Origin: Streptomyces sp. NBC_01210 | Lineage (GTDB): Bacteria > Actinomycetota > Actinomycetes > Streptomycetales > Streptomycetaceae | Assembly (NCBI RefSeq): GCF_036010325.1 | Contig: NZ_CP108549.1 | Span: 7,874,001 to 7,938,000, forward strand | Length of the DNA: 64,000 nt | Reading direction: 5' to 3' | Part shown: positions 1 to 8,646 of the stretch, in pieces | Layout of the letters: every line of letters begins with the position of its first letter | Position numbering within the stretch: position 1 is the first letter of the stretch | The notes under the pieces: generated by a model | What the model saw: only the letters and a program-made list of their open reading frames with translations | What the model was told of the DNA's origin: nothing | Databases searched by the model: none | Made by a program: the position numbers and the translations under genes

Positions 1-245
1 TGGTCGAGATCAACGAGGCGTTCGCCGGTGTCGTACTGCGCTTCGCCCGCGATCTCGACATCCCGCTGGAGAAGATCAACGTCAACGGCGGCGCGATCGC
101 GCTGGGCCATCCGCTCGGTGCGACGGGCGCGATGATCCTCGGCACGGTCATGGACGAACTGGAGCGCCAGGACAAGCGGTACGGCCTCGTCACACTCTGC
201 GTGGGCGGCGGCATGGGCATCGCCACGGTGATCGAGCGCGTGTAG
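1..245 (+). CDS. fadA: Acetyl-CoA acetyltransferase (thiolase), C-terminal end only
   Basis: Only the last 80 codons are in the window; the gene enters from the left edge in the frame starting at base 3. The visible part carries two thiolase landmarks: the [15 protein letters not shown] block with the active-site histidine and the near-terminal LCVGGGMG block with the proton-transferring cysteine. The family cleaves 3-ketoacyl-CoA with CoA in the last step of beta-oxidation, or condenses two acetyl-CoA. The next gene, 128 bases downstream on the same strand, is a FadB-type enzyme, so the pair is a fatty-acid oxidation unit and a degradative role is favoured. Confidence 0.93.
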   Translation, partial: VEINEAFAGVVLRFARDLDIPLEKINVNGGAIALGHPLGATGAMILGTVMDELERQDKRYGLVTLCVGGGMGIATVIERV

Positions 246-373
246 CGGTGCGGCGGCGCGCCCCCGGGCCGGCACCCCGAACGGCCGGCACTCGAGCGGC
301 AGCGCCCACACCCTCCGCGCCGACACCGCCATCGCTCGAAACGACCTGACCAAGACCTCCTGGAGACTCCGCA

Positions 374-2548
374 ATGACCGAGAGCACCACCATCCGCTGG
401 GAACAGGACGAGACCGGCGTCGTCACCCTCGTCCTCGACGACCCCAACCAGTCCGCCAACACGATGAACCAGGCCTTCAAGGAGTCCATCGCCGCGATCG
501 CCGACCGCGCGGAGGCCGAGAAGGACTCCATCCGCGGCATCATCTTCACCTCCGCCAAGAAGACCTTCTTCGCGGGCGGCGACCTCAAGGACATGATCAA
601 GGCCGGTCCCGAGGACGCCGAGGCCGCCTTCGAGGCCGGCATGGGCATCAAGCGCGCTCTGCGCCGGATCGAGACCCTCGGCAAGCCTGTCGTCGCAGCC
701 ATCAACGGCGCGGCCCTGGGCGGCGGTTACGAGATCGCCCTCGCCTGTCACCACCGCATCGCCCTCGACGCGCCCGGCTCCAAGATCGGCCTGCCCGAGG
801 TCACCCTCGGCCTGCTGCCCGCGGGCGGCGGCGTCACCCGCACCGTACGGCTGATGGGCATCGCGGACGCGCTGCTGAAGGTCCTGCTGCAGGGCACCCA
901 GTACAACCCGCAGCGCGCACTGGAGAACGGCCTGGTCCACGAGGTGGCCGCCACCGACGAGGAGATGCTCGCCAAGGCCCGCGCCTTCATCGACGCCCAT
1001 CCCGAATCGCAGCAGCCCTGGGACGTCAAGGGCTACAAGATCCCCGGTGGGACCCCGTCCAACCCGCGGTTCGCCGCCAACCTGCCCGCATTCCCCGCGA
1101 ACCTGAAGAAGCAGACCGCCGGCGCGCCCTACCCCGCCCCGCGCAATATCCTCGCGGCGGCCGTCGAGGGGTCCCAGGTCGACTTCGAGACCGCGCAGAT
1201 CATCGAGGCCCGGTACTTCACCGAGCTGGTCACCGGGCAGATCGCCAAGAACATGATTCAGGCGTTCTTCTTCGACCTGCAGGCCGTCAACTCCGGCGCC
1301 AACCGCCCCAAGGGCATCGAGCCGCGCCCCGTCCGCAAGGTCGCCGTCCTCGGCGCCGGGATGATGGGTGCGGGCATCGCCTACTCCTGCGCCCGCGCGG
1401 GCATCGAGGTCGTCCTCAAGGACGTCACGGCGGACGCGGCCGCCAAGGGCAAGGCGTACTCCGAGAAGCTGCTCGCCAAGGCGCTCTCCCGGGGGCGTAC
1501 GACCGAGGCCAAGCGTGACGCACTGCTCGCGCGCATCACGCCGACCGCCGACCCGGCGGACCTCGCCGGCTGCGACGCCGTGATCGAGGCGGTCTTCGAG
1601 GACACCGCCCTCAAGCACAAGGTGTTCCAGGAGATCGAGGACATCATCGAGCCGGACGCGCTGCTCTGCTCCAACACCTCGACGCTGCCCATCTCTGTCC
1701 TCGCCGAAGGAGTGTCACGGCCCGTCGACTTCATCGGGCTGCACTTCTTCTCGCCGGTCGACAAGATGCCGCTCGTCGAGATCATCAAGGGCCAGCACAG
1801 CGGCGACGAGGCGCTGGCCCGCGCCTTCGACCTGGTCCGCCAGATCAACAAGACCCCGATCGTCGTCAATGACTCGCGCGGCTTCTTCACCTCGCGCGTG
1901 ATCGGTCAGTTCATCAACGAGGGCGTGGCGATGGTCGGCGAGGGCGTCGACCCCGTGTCGGTCGAGCAGGCCGCAGCCCAGGCCGGCTACCCGGCCAAGG
2001 TGCTCTCCCTGATGGACGAGCTGACCCTCACCCTCCCGCGGAAGATCCGCAACGAGACGAAGCGCGCGGTCGAGGAGGCAGGCGGCAGCTGGGCCGGGCA
2101 TCCGGCGGACGTGGTGATCGACCGGATGGTCGACGAGTTCGGGCGCACGGGCCGCAGTGGCGGCGCGGGCTTCTACGAGTACGGCGAGGACGGAAAGCGG
2201 ACCGGGCTGTGGCCGGGCCTGCGCGAGCACTTCACGCGTTCCGACCTGCATGTGCCCTTCCAGGACATGAAGGAGCGGATGCTCTTCTCCGAGGCGCTGG
2301 ACACTGTGCGCTGCCTGGAGGAGAACGTGCTGACCTCCGTCGCCGACGCCAATATCGGCTCGATTATGGGCATCGGCTTCCCCGCCTGGACGGGCGGTGT
2401 GCTGCAGTACATCAATGGCTACGAGGGCGGGCTGTCCGGTTTCGTGGCGCGCGCGCGTGAGCTTGCCGAGCGCTACGGCGAGCGCTTCAACCCGCCTGCG
2501 TTGCTGGTCGAGAAGGCGGAGCGCGGCGAGGTCTTCACCGACGCGTGA
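374..2548 (+). CDS. fadB: FadB-type multifunctional protein (enoyl-CoA hydratase / 3-hydroxyacyl-CoA dehydrogenase)
   Basis: 724 residues, the usual length of the beta-oxidation alpha subunit. The first third is an enoyl-CoA hydratase/crotonase domain (oxyanion-hole segment [16 protein letters not shown] near residue 115). From about residue 325 an NAD-binding Rossmann fold begins ([12 protein letters not shown]), followed by the dehydrogenase histidine segment [15 protein letters not shown] near 457 and the helical C-terminal dimerisation domain. It hydrates trans-2-enoyl-CoA and oxidises 3-hydroxyacyl-CoA, passing 3-ketoacyl-CoA to the thiolase encoded just upstream. The ATG follows CTGGAGACTCCGCA, a good ribosome binding site. 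Cytoplasmic. Confidence 0.95.
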   Translation: MTESTTIRWEQDETGVVTLVLDDPNQSANTMNQAFKESIAAIADRAEAEKDSIRGIIFTSAKKTFFAGGDLKDMIKAGPEDAEAAFEAGMGIKRALRRIETLGKPVVAAINGAALGGGYEIALACHHRIALDAPGSKIGLPEVTLGLLPAGGGVTRTVRLMGIADALLKVLLQGTQYNPQRALENGLVHEVAATDEEMLAKARAFIDAHPESQQPWDVKGYKIPGGTPSNPRFAANLPAFPANLKKQTAGAPYPAPRNILAAAVEGSQVDFETAQIIEARYFTELVTGQIAKNMIQAFFFDLQAVNSGANRPKGIEPRPVRKVAVLGAGMMGAGIAYSCARAGIEVVLKDVTADAAAKGKAYSEKLLAKALSRGRTTEAKRDALLARITPTADPADLAGCDAVIEAVFEDTALKHKVFQEIEDIIEPDALLCSNTSTLPISVLAEGVSRPVDFIGLHFFSPVDKMPLVEIIKGQHSGDEALARAFDLVRQINKTPIVVNDSRGFFTSRVIGQFINEGVAMVGEGVDPVSVEQAAAQAGYPAKVLSLMDELTLTLPRKIRNETKRAVEEAGGSWAGHPADVVIDRMVDEFGRTGRSGGAGFYEYGEDGKRTGLWPGLREHFTRSDLHVPFQDMKERMLFSEALDTVRCLEENVLTSVADANIGSIMGIGFPAWTGGVLQYINGYEGGLSGFVARARELAERYGERFNPPALLVEKAERGEVFTDA

Positions 2549-2557
2549 CGCCGGTCC

Positions 2558-2594
2558 CGGGCCGCGCTCAGCTCTCCCGGCTGGACGCGGCCCG
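2558..2594. terminator. Hairpin between convergent fadB and MerR genes
   Basis: Inverted repeat CGGGCCGCG (2558-2566) / CGCGGCCCG (2586-2594), 9 bp perfect arms with a 19-base loop, in the 48-base gap between two converging genes. No U-tract, as is common in Streptomyces. It could serve both directions. Confidence 0.5.
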
Positions 2595-2596
2595 CG

Positions 2597-3337
2597 TCAG
2601 TCCTGCTGGCTGAACGCGGCCCGCAGCTCCTCCTTGAGCGACCGCTGGAAGGCCGTCACCAGCGCCTGCACCACCATCGGCTGCATATGGGCGGACAGCG
2701 ACTTCATCGCCGCCACCTGCTCGGGGTCCGGCTCCTGCTCGCGGTACGGATTCCATACCTCGTCCCGGAACAGCCTGGTGAGCTCACGCGCCGCCGAGCG
2801 GGTGTGCTCCAGCAGGACCGTGCGGGCGGCGAGAATCGTCTCGTGCGCGATCGGTACGTCCAGCAGCTGCACACCGAGCCGCAGCAGGCCCGGGTCGAGC
2901 CGGTAGCCGTCCGATCCCGCCGAGACGTCCGCGCGCTCCAGGACACCCATCGCCGCGAGCCGGTCGATGTCCTGCTCACTCAGCGTGCGGCCAGCGCGGC
3001 GCTCCAGGTCGGCGCGGGTCGCCTCCTCGGCCGAGTCCGGCGCCCAGGAGGCGACCAGCGCACGGTGGATCGCGAGGTCGTGCGCGCTCAGGTCCGGTGG
3101 CAGCTGCTCCAGATAGCGTTCGATCGCGGCGAGGGTCATGCCCTGGTGCTGGAGCTCCTCGATGAGGGCCAGCCGGGAGAGATGGTCCGGTCCGTAGTGA
3201 CCGACGCGGCGGGGCCCGATTGCCGGCGGCGGCAGGAGTCCGCGCGTGCTGTAGAAGCGGATGGTGCGTACGGTGACCCCGGCGCGCGCGGCCAGCTCGT
3301 CGACGGTGAGCGTCGGCTCCTCGGTCTCGGTCGCCAT
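2597..3337 (-). CDS. MerR family transcriptional regulator
   Basis: 246 residues from an ATG whose next residues are ATETEEPTLTVDELA. An upstream extension of the open frame has no family homology and runs through the divergent macro gene, so it was rejected. Residues 8-78 form the winged HTH of MerR (LTVDELAARAGVTVRTIRFY, then GLLPPPAIGPRRVGHYGPDH). The C-terminal 165 residues are helical with no cysteine pair, so it is not a classical metal sensor; a small-molecule or acyl-ligand sensor is possible. It is convergent with fadB and divergent from the macro-domain gene. A 7-bp inverted repeat lies in the divergent promoter region (separate entry). The effector is unknown. Confidence 0.85.
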   Translation of the reverse strand: MATETEEPTLTVDELAARAGVTVRTIRFYSTRGLLPPPAIGPRRVGHYGPDHLSRLALIEELQHQGMTLAAIERYLEQLPPDLSAHDLAIHRALVASWAPDSAEEATRADLERRAGRTLSEQDIDRLAAMGVLERADVSAGSDGYRLDPGLLRLGVQLLDVPIAHETILAARTVLLEHTRSAARELTRLFRDEVWNPYREQEPDPEQVAAMKSLSAHMQPMVVQALVTAFQRSLKEELRAAFSQQD

Positions 3338-3383
3338 CTGTGCGCCTCGCTTCCCGCTGCCGTTCCTGGTCTCCGTGCAGTGC

Positions 3384-3411
3384 AACAGTATTGCTGTCTC
3401 ACCACTGTTGT
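3384..3411. promoter_or_regulatory. Candidate MerR operator/promoter in the divergent intergenic region
   Basis: Perfect inverted repeat CAACAGT (3384-3390) / ACTGTTG (3405-3411) with a 14-base spacer, between the MerR gene (start 3337, minus) and the macro gene (start 3456, plus). Read on the minus strand, a TTCACA -35-like element and an AATACT -10-like element bracket it about 16 bases apart. That is how MerR regulators sit in their promoters, so autoregulation is a reasonable inference. Confidence 0.45.
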
Positions 3412-3455
3412 GAAAGCGTCCGCCGATTGTCAGTGGTGGTCCGTACGGTGGGTGC

Positions 3456-3935
3456 ATGTCCGAGATCGAGTACGTACGGGGGGACGCCACCGCGCCGCAG
3501 GGCAAGGGGGTGAAGCTGATCGCGCATGTCTGCAACGACCTGGGCGGTTGGGGGAAGGGCTTCGTGCTGGCGATATCGCGCCGCTGGCCGGAGCCGGAGG
3601 CGGCGTACCGCCGCTGGCACCGGGAGCGTGCGGGCAATGACTTCGGGCTCGGCGCCGTGCAGTATGTCCAGGTGGCGCCGTATCTGTGGGTGGCGAACAT
3701 GGTGGGGCAGCGGGGGATACGGACCGGCAGCAAGGGGGTTCCGGTGCGGTACGAGGCGATCGACGCGGCGCTCGGGGCGGTGGCCGGCAAGGCGGCGGAG
3801 CTGGGGGCGTCCGTCCATATGCCGCGGATCGGGTGCGGTCTCGCGGGCGGGAAGTGGTCGCGGATCGAGCCGCTGATAGCGGGGCGGCTGACGGCGCGGG
3901 GGATATCGGTGACGGTGTACGACCACGAGGGCTGA
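3456..3935 (+). CDS. Macro-domain protein (ADP-ribose binding/hydrolysing)
   Basis: 159 residues covering a single macro domain: EYVRGDATAP at the N-terminus (the beta-strand and aspartate that contact adenine), LIAHVCNDLGGWGKGF (the Asn/Gly loop of the distal-ribose pocket) and the C-terminal VHMPRIGCGLAGGKW segment. Family members bind ADP-ribose and many remove phosphate or ADP-ribose from it (Appr-1''-p processing, TARG-like deacylation). No extra domain or signal peptide. Divergent from the MerR gene. The substrate cannot be fixed from sequence; ADP-ribosyl repair is the most likely role. Confidence 0.85.
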   Translation: MSEIEYVRGDATAPQGKGVKLIAHVCNDLGGWGKGFVLAISRRWPEPEAAYRRWHRERAGNDFGLGAVQYVQVAPYLWVANMVGQRGIRTGSKGVPVRYEAIDAALGAVAGKAAELGASVHMPRIGCGLAGGKWSRIEPLIAGRLTARGISVTVYDHEG

Positions 3936-4016
3936 GCGTCGCGCTGCGGCACTGCTCGGCCGCACTGCTCGGCCTCCGCGGCACGCGTCGGGCCGGCGCC
4001 GAAGCGAACAGCGCGG

Positions 4017-4044
4017 CGGGCGTGCCCCATGGATGGCACGCCCG
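4017..4044. terminator. Hairpin terminator between macro gene and S1 protease gene
   Basis: Perfect 10-bp arms CGGGCGTGCC (4017-4026) / GGCACGCCCG (4035-4044) with an 8-base loop, in the gap between two converging genes. Likely bidirectional. Confidence 0.6.
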
Positions 4045-4081
4045 CACGCATCAGCGAGTCGGTCAGCCAAAGGTCGGCCAA

Positions 4082-5143
4082 TCAGTACACAGCCACGCCG
4101 TACACGCTGAGTGCTTCCCGCACCGGCTGGTGGATGGCCGAGCCGTTGGTGCCCGTGCAGCCGGAGCTGCCCGAGTGGATGCCCAGGGCGATGGAACCGG
4201 CGAAGTGCGCACCTCCGCTGTCGCCGGCGGCCGAACAGGCGGTGGTGCGGACCATGCCGTAGGTCGGCCCTTCGACGTAGTTCACGGTGACGTTCACGGC
4301 GGTGACCCTGCCGCTGGTCACGTGCGTGGTGGAGCCGCTCTTCCGGATGGCCTGGCCGACGATGGCGTTGGCCGCGGTCGTGATGTCCTGGTAGCTGCCG
4401 TTGTAGAGGTTGACGTTGCCGGCGGGCAGGGCGCCACCGGTGTACCGCACGATGCCGTAGTCGTTGCCCGGGAAGCTGGTCCCCCTTCGTAGCCCGATGA
4501 TCGGGCCGCCGGGTGACGCATACCAGTTGACGGCCTCGTTGGTGCAGTGACCGGCCGTCAGGAAGTATCGGGCCGTGCCCTTCGAGACGTTGAAGGCCGC
4601 CGAGCAGCGGAAGCCGCCGCCGTAGATCGCGTTGCCGCCGGCTACCTCCCTCTTGAAGACTCCGGGCACACGCTTGATCCGTACGGCGTCGCCGAGACCT
4701 GCGGCCACCTTCTGCAGCTGGGTCATGGAGGGTGCGGAGACAGACCGGTCGGCTTCGATCGCGACCTGGTTGGTCGAGGGGTCGATGCCCCACGAGGTGC
4801 CGGTGATCTTCGCCTGGGCCTCGAGGGTGTCCATGGCCGCTTCGAGCCGTTCCGTGCTGCGCTTGACGAGCTTGGCGCGTGCGCCGGCGGCCCGTACCTT
4901 GTCGGCCGAGGCTGCATCGGTGACGGTGACGACCAGTTCGCCCGTTTTGGCGTCGAGATACGAACCGGCGCTGTGGTCGCCGAGGGCGCGTTCGAGCATG
5001 CTGTCGAGGCCGTAATGCGTCGGGGATGCGGTGACGCCCGGCACCGGATCCGGGGCGGCCCCGGCGGTGCCCGGGCCCAGGCCGACGACGGGCAGGGCGA
5101 GGATGACGGAAAGGCAGATGCGCGCGCGGAGCGTGCGTCTCAT
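4082..5143 (-). CDS. Secreted S1 family serine protease with alpha-lytic-type prodomain (streptogrisin-like)
   Basis: 353 residues: signal peptide (positive RRTLRAR, hydrophobic core, AGAA near residue 30), a prodomain of about 135 residues with the typical VSAPSMTQLQKVAAGLGD chaperone segment, then a chymotrypsin-fold mature enzyme starting near AGGNAIYGGG (about 168). The catalytic triad is visible as His199 in TAGHC, Asp228 in GNDYGIV and Ser309 in GDSGG. Paired cysteines (180/200 and 303/329) match streptogrisin disulfides. It would be exported by Sec, self-cleaved and degrade extracellular protein. Strong start at ATG with GAAGGAGAAGCCCCC upstream. Confidence 0.93.
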   Translation of the reverse strand: MRRTLRARICLSVILALPVVGLGPGTAGAAPDPVPGVTASPTHYGLDSMLERALGDHSAGSYLDAKTGELVVTVTDAASADKVRAAGARAKLVKRSTERLEAAMDTLEAQAKITGTSWGIDPSTNQVAIEADRSVSAPSMTQLQKVAAGLGDAVRIKRVPGVFKREVAGGNAIYGGGFRCSAAFNVSKGTARYFLTAGHCTNEAVNWYASPGGPIIGLRRGTSFPGNDYGIVRYTGGALPAGNVNLYNGSYQDITTAANAIVGQAIRKSGSTTHVTSGRVTAVNVTVNYVEGPTYGMVRTTACSAAGDSGGAHFAGSIALGIHSGSSGCTGTNGSAIHQPVREALSVYGVAVY

Positions 5144-5292
5144 GGGGGCTTCTCCTTCGAACGAGTCCGCGGTGGGGGGATTCGAGGAGAAGTTTGGTCT
5201 GGATCAGTTCGGGGCGCGGACGCGACGTGGCATGACCCCGCCATGCATCCAGAAGCCGCGAGAACGCCGAACCACCCACCCGTTCGGGGGAG

Positions 5293-6213
5293 TCACGGAT
5301 GGACCTGGACCGTGGCCGCGGTCAGCCGCCGGACCCCGTGCAGCAACGCGTGCTCGGCGGCCAGGGCCACCGCATGCGCCTGCCGCACCGTCAGCGCCGG
5401 GTCGACCACGATCGAGGTCTCGGCCCGCAGATCGTGCCCGAGCCAGCGCATTCGCACGTCCCGCACGGCTCGTACGCCCTCGACATGGGAGAGCGCGTGC
5501 TCGGCCTCGTCGACCAGCGCCGGGTCCACCGCGTCCATCACCCGGTGCCAGATCTCGCGCGCCGCACCGCGCAGCACCACCGCAATCGCCCCCGTGATCG
5601 CGAGCCCGATCAGCGGATCGGCCCACCGCCATCCGAGTACGGCTCCGCCCGCGCCCAGCAGTACGGCCAGTGAGGTGAAACCGTCGCTCCGGGCATGCAG
5701 TCCGTCGGCCACCAGCGCGGCCGACCCGATCCTGCGGCCCGTACGGATCCGGGCCCTTGCCACCCACTCGTTGCCGGTGAAACCCACCAGACCGGCCGCG
5801 GCCACTGCGGCCAGATGGCTGACATCCTGCGGCTCGAACAGCCGCCGCAGCGCCGCGTACCCGGCGAAGACCGCCGACGCGGCGATCACCAGCACCACGA
5901 AGACGCCCGCCAGGTCCTCCGCCCGGCCGAAGCCGTAGGTGTAGCGGCGGGTGGCCGCCCGCCGGCCGAGGATGAAGGCGAGGGCGAGGGGCAGAGCGGT
6001 CAGCGCGTCGGTGGCGTTGTGGACCGTGTCACCGAGCAGCGCCACCGAACCCGACGCGGTCGCGATCACCGCCTGGACGGCGGTCGTGGCGGCAAGCACA
6101 CCGAAGGAGAACCACAGCGTCCGCAGCCCCTCGGCCGATCGTTCGAGGGCGGCGTCGATGCGGTCCTGGGTGTGGTGATGGTGGTGACCATGGACGTGCC
6201 CGTGACCCGTCAT
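5293..6213 (-). CDS. Cation diffusion facilitator (CDF) family metal efflux transporter
   Basis: 306 residues. The cytoplasmic N-terminus is histidine-rich (HGHVHGHHHHH), followed by six predicted membrane segments and a C-terminal cytosolic ferredoxin-like domain of about 85 residues. The metal-site patterns GDTVHNATD (TM2) and ADGLHARSD (TM5) are present. The family exports Zn2+, Co2+, Cd2+, Fe2+ or Mn2+ by proton antiport. The ATG at 6213 was preferred to GTG codons at 6219 and 6222 because AGGG sits 8 bases upstream of it. A second, different CDF gene is at 36962. Metal specificity cannot be told from sequence. Confidence 0.9.
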   Translation of the reverse strand: MTGHGHVHGHHHHHTQDRIDAALERSAEGLRTLWFSFGVLAATTAVQAVIATASGSVALLGDTVHNATDALTALPLALAFILGRRAATRRYTYGFGRAEDLAGVFVVLVIAASAVFAGYAALRRLFEPQDVSHLAAVAAAGLVGFTGNEWVARARIRTGRRIGSAALVADGLHARSDGFTSLAVLLGAGGAVLGWRWADPLIGLAITGAIAVVLRGAAREIWHRVMDAVDPALVDEAEHALSHVEGVRAVRDVRMRWLGHDLRAETSIVVDPALTVRQAHAVALAAEHALLHGVRRLTAATVQVHP

Positions 6214-6291
6214 GGTCACCACCCTGGCGCATCAAATCCCTTGCAGCCACTGCCGAAAAGCGGCCGCTGACCAGCTGCGAAGGGTTTGCGA

Positions 6292-7281
6292 CTACTGCCT
6301 TGACGCTACGACCGGGTAGTGGTCGGAGAGGTTGGTGTAGGTGTACTTCGTGCCCCAGCTGGAGACCGTCCAGGGCGCGCTCTGCTCCTTGATCACCTCG
6401 TTCGTCCAGCCTGCCGGCTTTGCGTGCCCGGCCCGGTGCAGGACGTAGTCCAGGTCCTCGCGCGGGTCGTTGGGATAGCGCTCGGAGGCGATCGAGTTCT
6501 CCTTCGTATCGAAGGAGTACGGGTGCCCGGTGCGCGCGTCCGCCCCCACGAGGCCGGCGTCGGCGAGCATGGTCGCGTACTCCGGCGTCCGCGAGTCGAC
6601 ATTGAAGTCGCCCGCGACCAGGACCTGTTCGGAAGCCGGGATGTTCTTGGCGTCGAGGAAGGCGTCGATGGCCTTGAACTGGCGGCTGCGCATCTGCGCC
6701 GCCTCGCCCGCGCCGCAGCCGGGGTCGGTCGACTGAGCGTGCGTTCCGACCACATGCACCTTCGCGCCGTTCACATTCAACACGACATAGACGAAGCCCT
6801 TGTTGGACCACCAGTCCGCCCCGCAGGCGTCCTTGTAGACGTACTGCTCCTTGCGGACGACCGGCCACTTGCTGAGCACCGCGACCCCGCCGTCCTCGGG
6901 GGTGGCGGCCGAGTACGAACCGCCGGTCGCGTCCCAGCCGTCCTTGCTCCGCCCCATCACCGGGGTCTGATACGGATACTGGGCTGCGGCCTTCTGCTTC
7001 AGCGCGTCCGACGAGGAGTTGTCGAAGGCTTCCTGCACAACGACGACGTCCTTGCCCTGGAAGAACGTGGTCGCGGGAATGGTCGCGGCCCGGTGGTCCT
7101 GGCCCCAGTTGGGGTACAGCGTCTTGCTGAACAGGAAGGTGTTGTACGTCAGCACTTTGAGGGACGGCGTCGCCTCCGCCGGTGCGGCGGAGGCCGTCGG
7201 AGCCGTTCCGGTGAGGACGGCGGCGGCGAGGGCGGAGGACAGGGCCGCGCCAGGGATACGGCGGAGCACGGAGTGCGGCAC
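6292..7281 (-). CDS. sph: Secreted sphingomyelin phosphodiesterase-like protein (endonuclease/exonuclease/phosphatase fold)
   Basis: 329 residues from a GTG with GGAG seven bases upstream. N-terminal signal peptide (LRRIPGAALSSALAAAVLTG, cleavage near ASAAP). The mature part has the DNase I-like metal-dependent phosphodiesterase motifs: VLTYNTF, VVVQEAFDN (metal Glu), GTHAQS, VLVAGDFNVD (catalytic Asp/Asn) and LSDHYPV (catalytic His). The WWSNKGFVYV and EYATML blocks match bacterial sphingomyelinase C/beta-hemolysin rather than nucleases. It should hydrolyse sphingomyelin or related phospholipids outside the cell, possibly for phosphate or lipid scavenging in soil. Could instead act on another phosphodiester. 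Confidence 0.85.
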   Translation of the reverse strand: MPHSVLRRIPGAALSSALAAAVLTGTAPTASAAPAEATPSLKVLTYNTFLFSKTLYPNWGQDHRAATIPATTFFQGKDVVVVQEAFDNSSSDALKQKAAAQYPYQTPVMGRSKDGWDATGGSYSAATPEDGGVAVLSKWPVVRKEQYVYKDACGADWWSNKGFVYVVLNVNGAKVHVVGTHAQSTDPGCGAGEAAQMRSRQFKAIDAFLDAKNIPASEQVLVAGDFNVDSRTPEYATMLADAGLVGADARTGHPYSFDTKENSIASERYPNDPREDLDYVLHRAGHAKPAGWTNEVIKEQSAPWTVSSWGTKYTYTNLSDHYPVVASRQ

Positions 7282-7360
7282 AAGGACTCCAGAGTCTGGT
7301 GGGGGGTACGACCGGCGCCGCACATCCAATCAGCCGGAGTTACCTCCTGGTAATGACCAG

Positions 7361-7729
7361 GTGCCCACTTTCTTTCCACAGGCCCACGATCACACCAACT
7401 CCTGCAACCCGTACGGTTCTTCGCACGTCTGGAGGATCGACGGCGCCGTCCAGCGGGCCGAGCCGCTGCGCGCCGACGCCACGGCCCAACACGCCGACTA
7501 CGAGGCCGTGCTCGCCGAATCCCGCCATGCCGCCGCCCGCACCCGCCGGCGGGCGCACGAGGAGGGCGTGGCACTGTGCGGACCCATGTCGTCAGTTCGT
7601 CATGCCGGGGTGGGGTCCATCCTGCGCATCCGCGTAACCGGCTGTCACGGCTCACGTTCCCTCCCGCACGGGAGCGTCGCAGTTTACAATTACTACCGAG
7701 TTGTTCACGGGCCTCGTCAACAGCGCTGA
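7361..7729 (+). CDS. Possible short hypothetical gene or coding remnant
   Basis: The 489-base gap between the sphingomyelinase start (7281) and the MpaB-like gene (7771) is not empty. From a GTG at 7361 one plus-strand frame runs 122 codons to a TGA at 7729. For the first 80 codons it shows the G/C third-position bias of real Streptomyces genes and reads as plausible protein (SCNPYGSSHVWRIDGAV, then HADYEAVLAESRHAAARTRR). After about 7600 the bias fades, suggesting a frameshifted or decaying end. No good ribosome binding site and no family recognised. A TACAAT -10-like box at 7685 probably belongs to the following gene. Confidence 0.3.
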   Translation: MPTFFPQAHDHTNSCNPYGSSHVWRIDGAVQRAEPLRADATAQHADYEAVLAESRHAAARTRRRAHEEGVALCGPMSSVRHAGVGSILRIRVTGCHGSRSLPHGSVAVYNYYRVVHGPRQQR

Positions 7730-7770
7730 CACTGATTCAGACCGGGCTCGGACCCGCCAGGAGCGCACAG

Positions 7771-8646
7771 ATGAGCAGGGCCGCAGCAGAACCCGTACCG
7801 CTCCCGCCCGGCGGAGTGCTCTGGACCTACGCCGGCGACGTCCGGGCCCTGCTCATGCTGCCCGCCGCCCTCACCCTGCAGGTCGCTCACCCCGCCGTCG
7901 GCGCGGGCGTCGACGACCATTCCGTCTTCCGCACCGACCCCTGGGGCCGGGGAGAGCGCTCCCTGCACTCGCTCCAGCTCTGGGTGTACGGCGGCGAGGC
8001 GGCGGTCGAAGAGGGCCGCAGACTCCGCGAGCTCCACAAGACGATCCGGGGCACCGACGCCCACGGCCGTCGCTACCACGCGCTCAGCCCTGCCTCCTAC
8101 TCCTGGGTCCACGCCACCGGCTTCCCGGTCTACCAGCACGCGCTGCGCTATCTGGCGCCTCCGCTCACCGAGGTCCAGGAGCGGCAGCTGTACGCGGAGT
8201 GGCTCCAGGTCGGCCGGATCCTCGGCATCCACGACCGTGACATGCCGCAGACGATCGAGGAGTTCTGGCCGTACTACCGCAAGGTGCTCGCGGACGAGAT
8301 AGAAGCGACCGTCGTCGTACGCGAACTGATCGCCACGGACCAGCCGGTGCCGCCGCCCGACCGCGGGCCGCTCGCGGTGAGAGTGCTGCTCAGGACGGTG
8401 TGGCCGCTGCTGCTGCCTCCGCTCGCCCGCTTCCGCCGCTTCATGACGATCGGGCTGATGCCGCCCGACGCACGCGAGGCGATCGGCCTGGAGTGGACGG
8501 ACGAGCAGGAGCGGCGGCTGCGCAGAGTCGCCCGGGTCGTACGGGCCGTGGTTCCCGTGCTCCCCGAGCGACTGCGTTACCTCCCGCTCGCGCGCGAGGC
8601 GCGACGGGCCGCCCGGCTCAGCCGGGCAGCCCGCCCCGGACGATGA
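7771..8646 (+). CDS. Oxygenase MpaB family / DUF2236 protein
   Basis: 291 residues, starting at an ATG nine bases after AGGAG (7758-7762); longer in-frame starts upstream have no such site. The sequence fits the DUF2236 (MpaB-like, latex-clearing-protein-like) family: a conserved N-terminal segment [20 protein letters not shown], the arginine/histidine segments typical of the heme-binding members ([33 protein letters not shown]) and the C-terminal helices. Fungal MpaB cleaves a polyprenyl chain and bacterial Lcp cleaves rubber, but most actinobacterial members have no proven substrate. The last 29 bases overlap the convergent beta-glucosidase gene. Confidence 0.8.
   Translation: MSRAAAEPVPLPPGGVLWTYAGDVRALLMLPAALTLQVAHPAVGAGVDDHSVFRTDPWGRGERSLHSLQLWVYGGEAAVEEGRRLRELHKTIRGTDAHGRRYHALSPASYSWVHATGFPVYQHALRYLAPPLTEVQERQLYAEWLQVGRILGIHDRDMPQTIEEFWPYYRKVLADEIEATVVVRELIATDQPVPPPDRGPLAVRVLLRTVWPLLLPPLARFRRFMTIGLMPPDAREAIGLEWTDEQERRLRRVARVVRAVVPVLPERLRYLPLAREARRAARLSRAARPGR

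Noticed and set aside
3399..5279. 626-codon minus-strand open frame covering the S1 protease
   Set aside because: Out of frame with the protease, whose signal peptide, prodomain and triad are intact in another frame.
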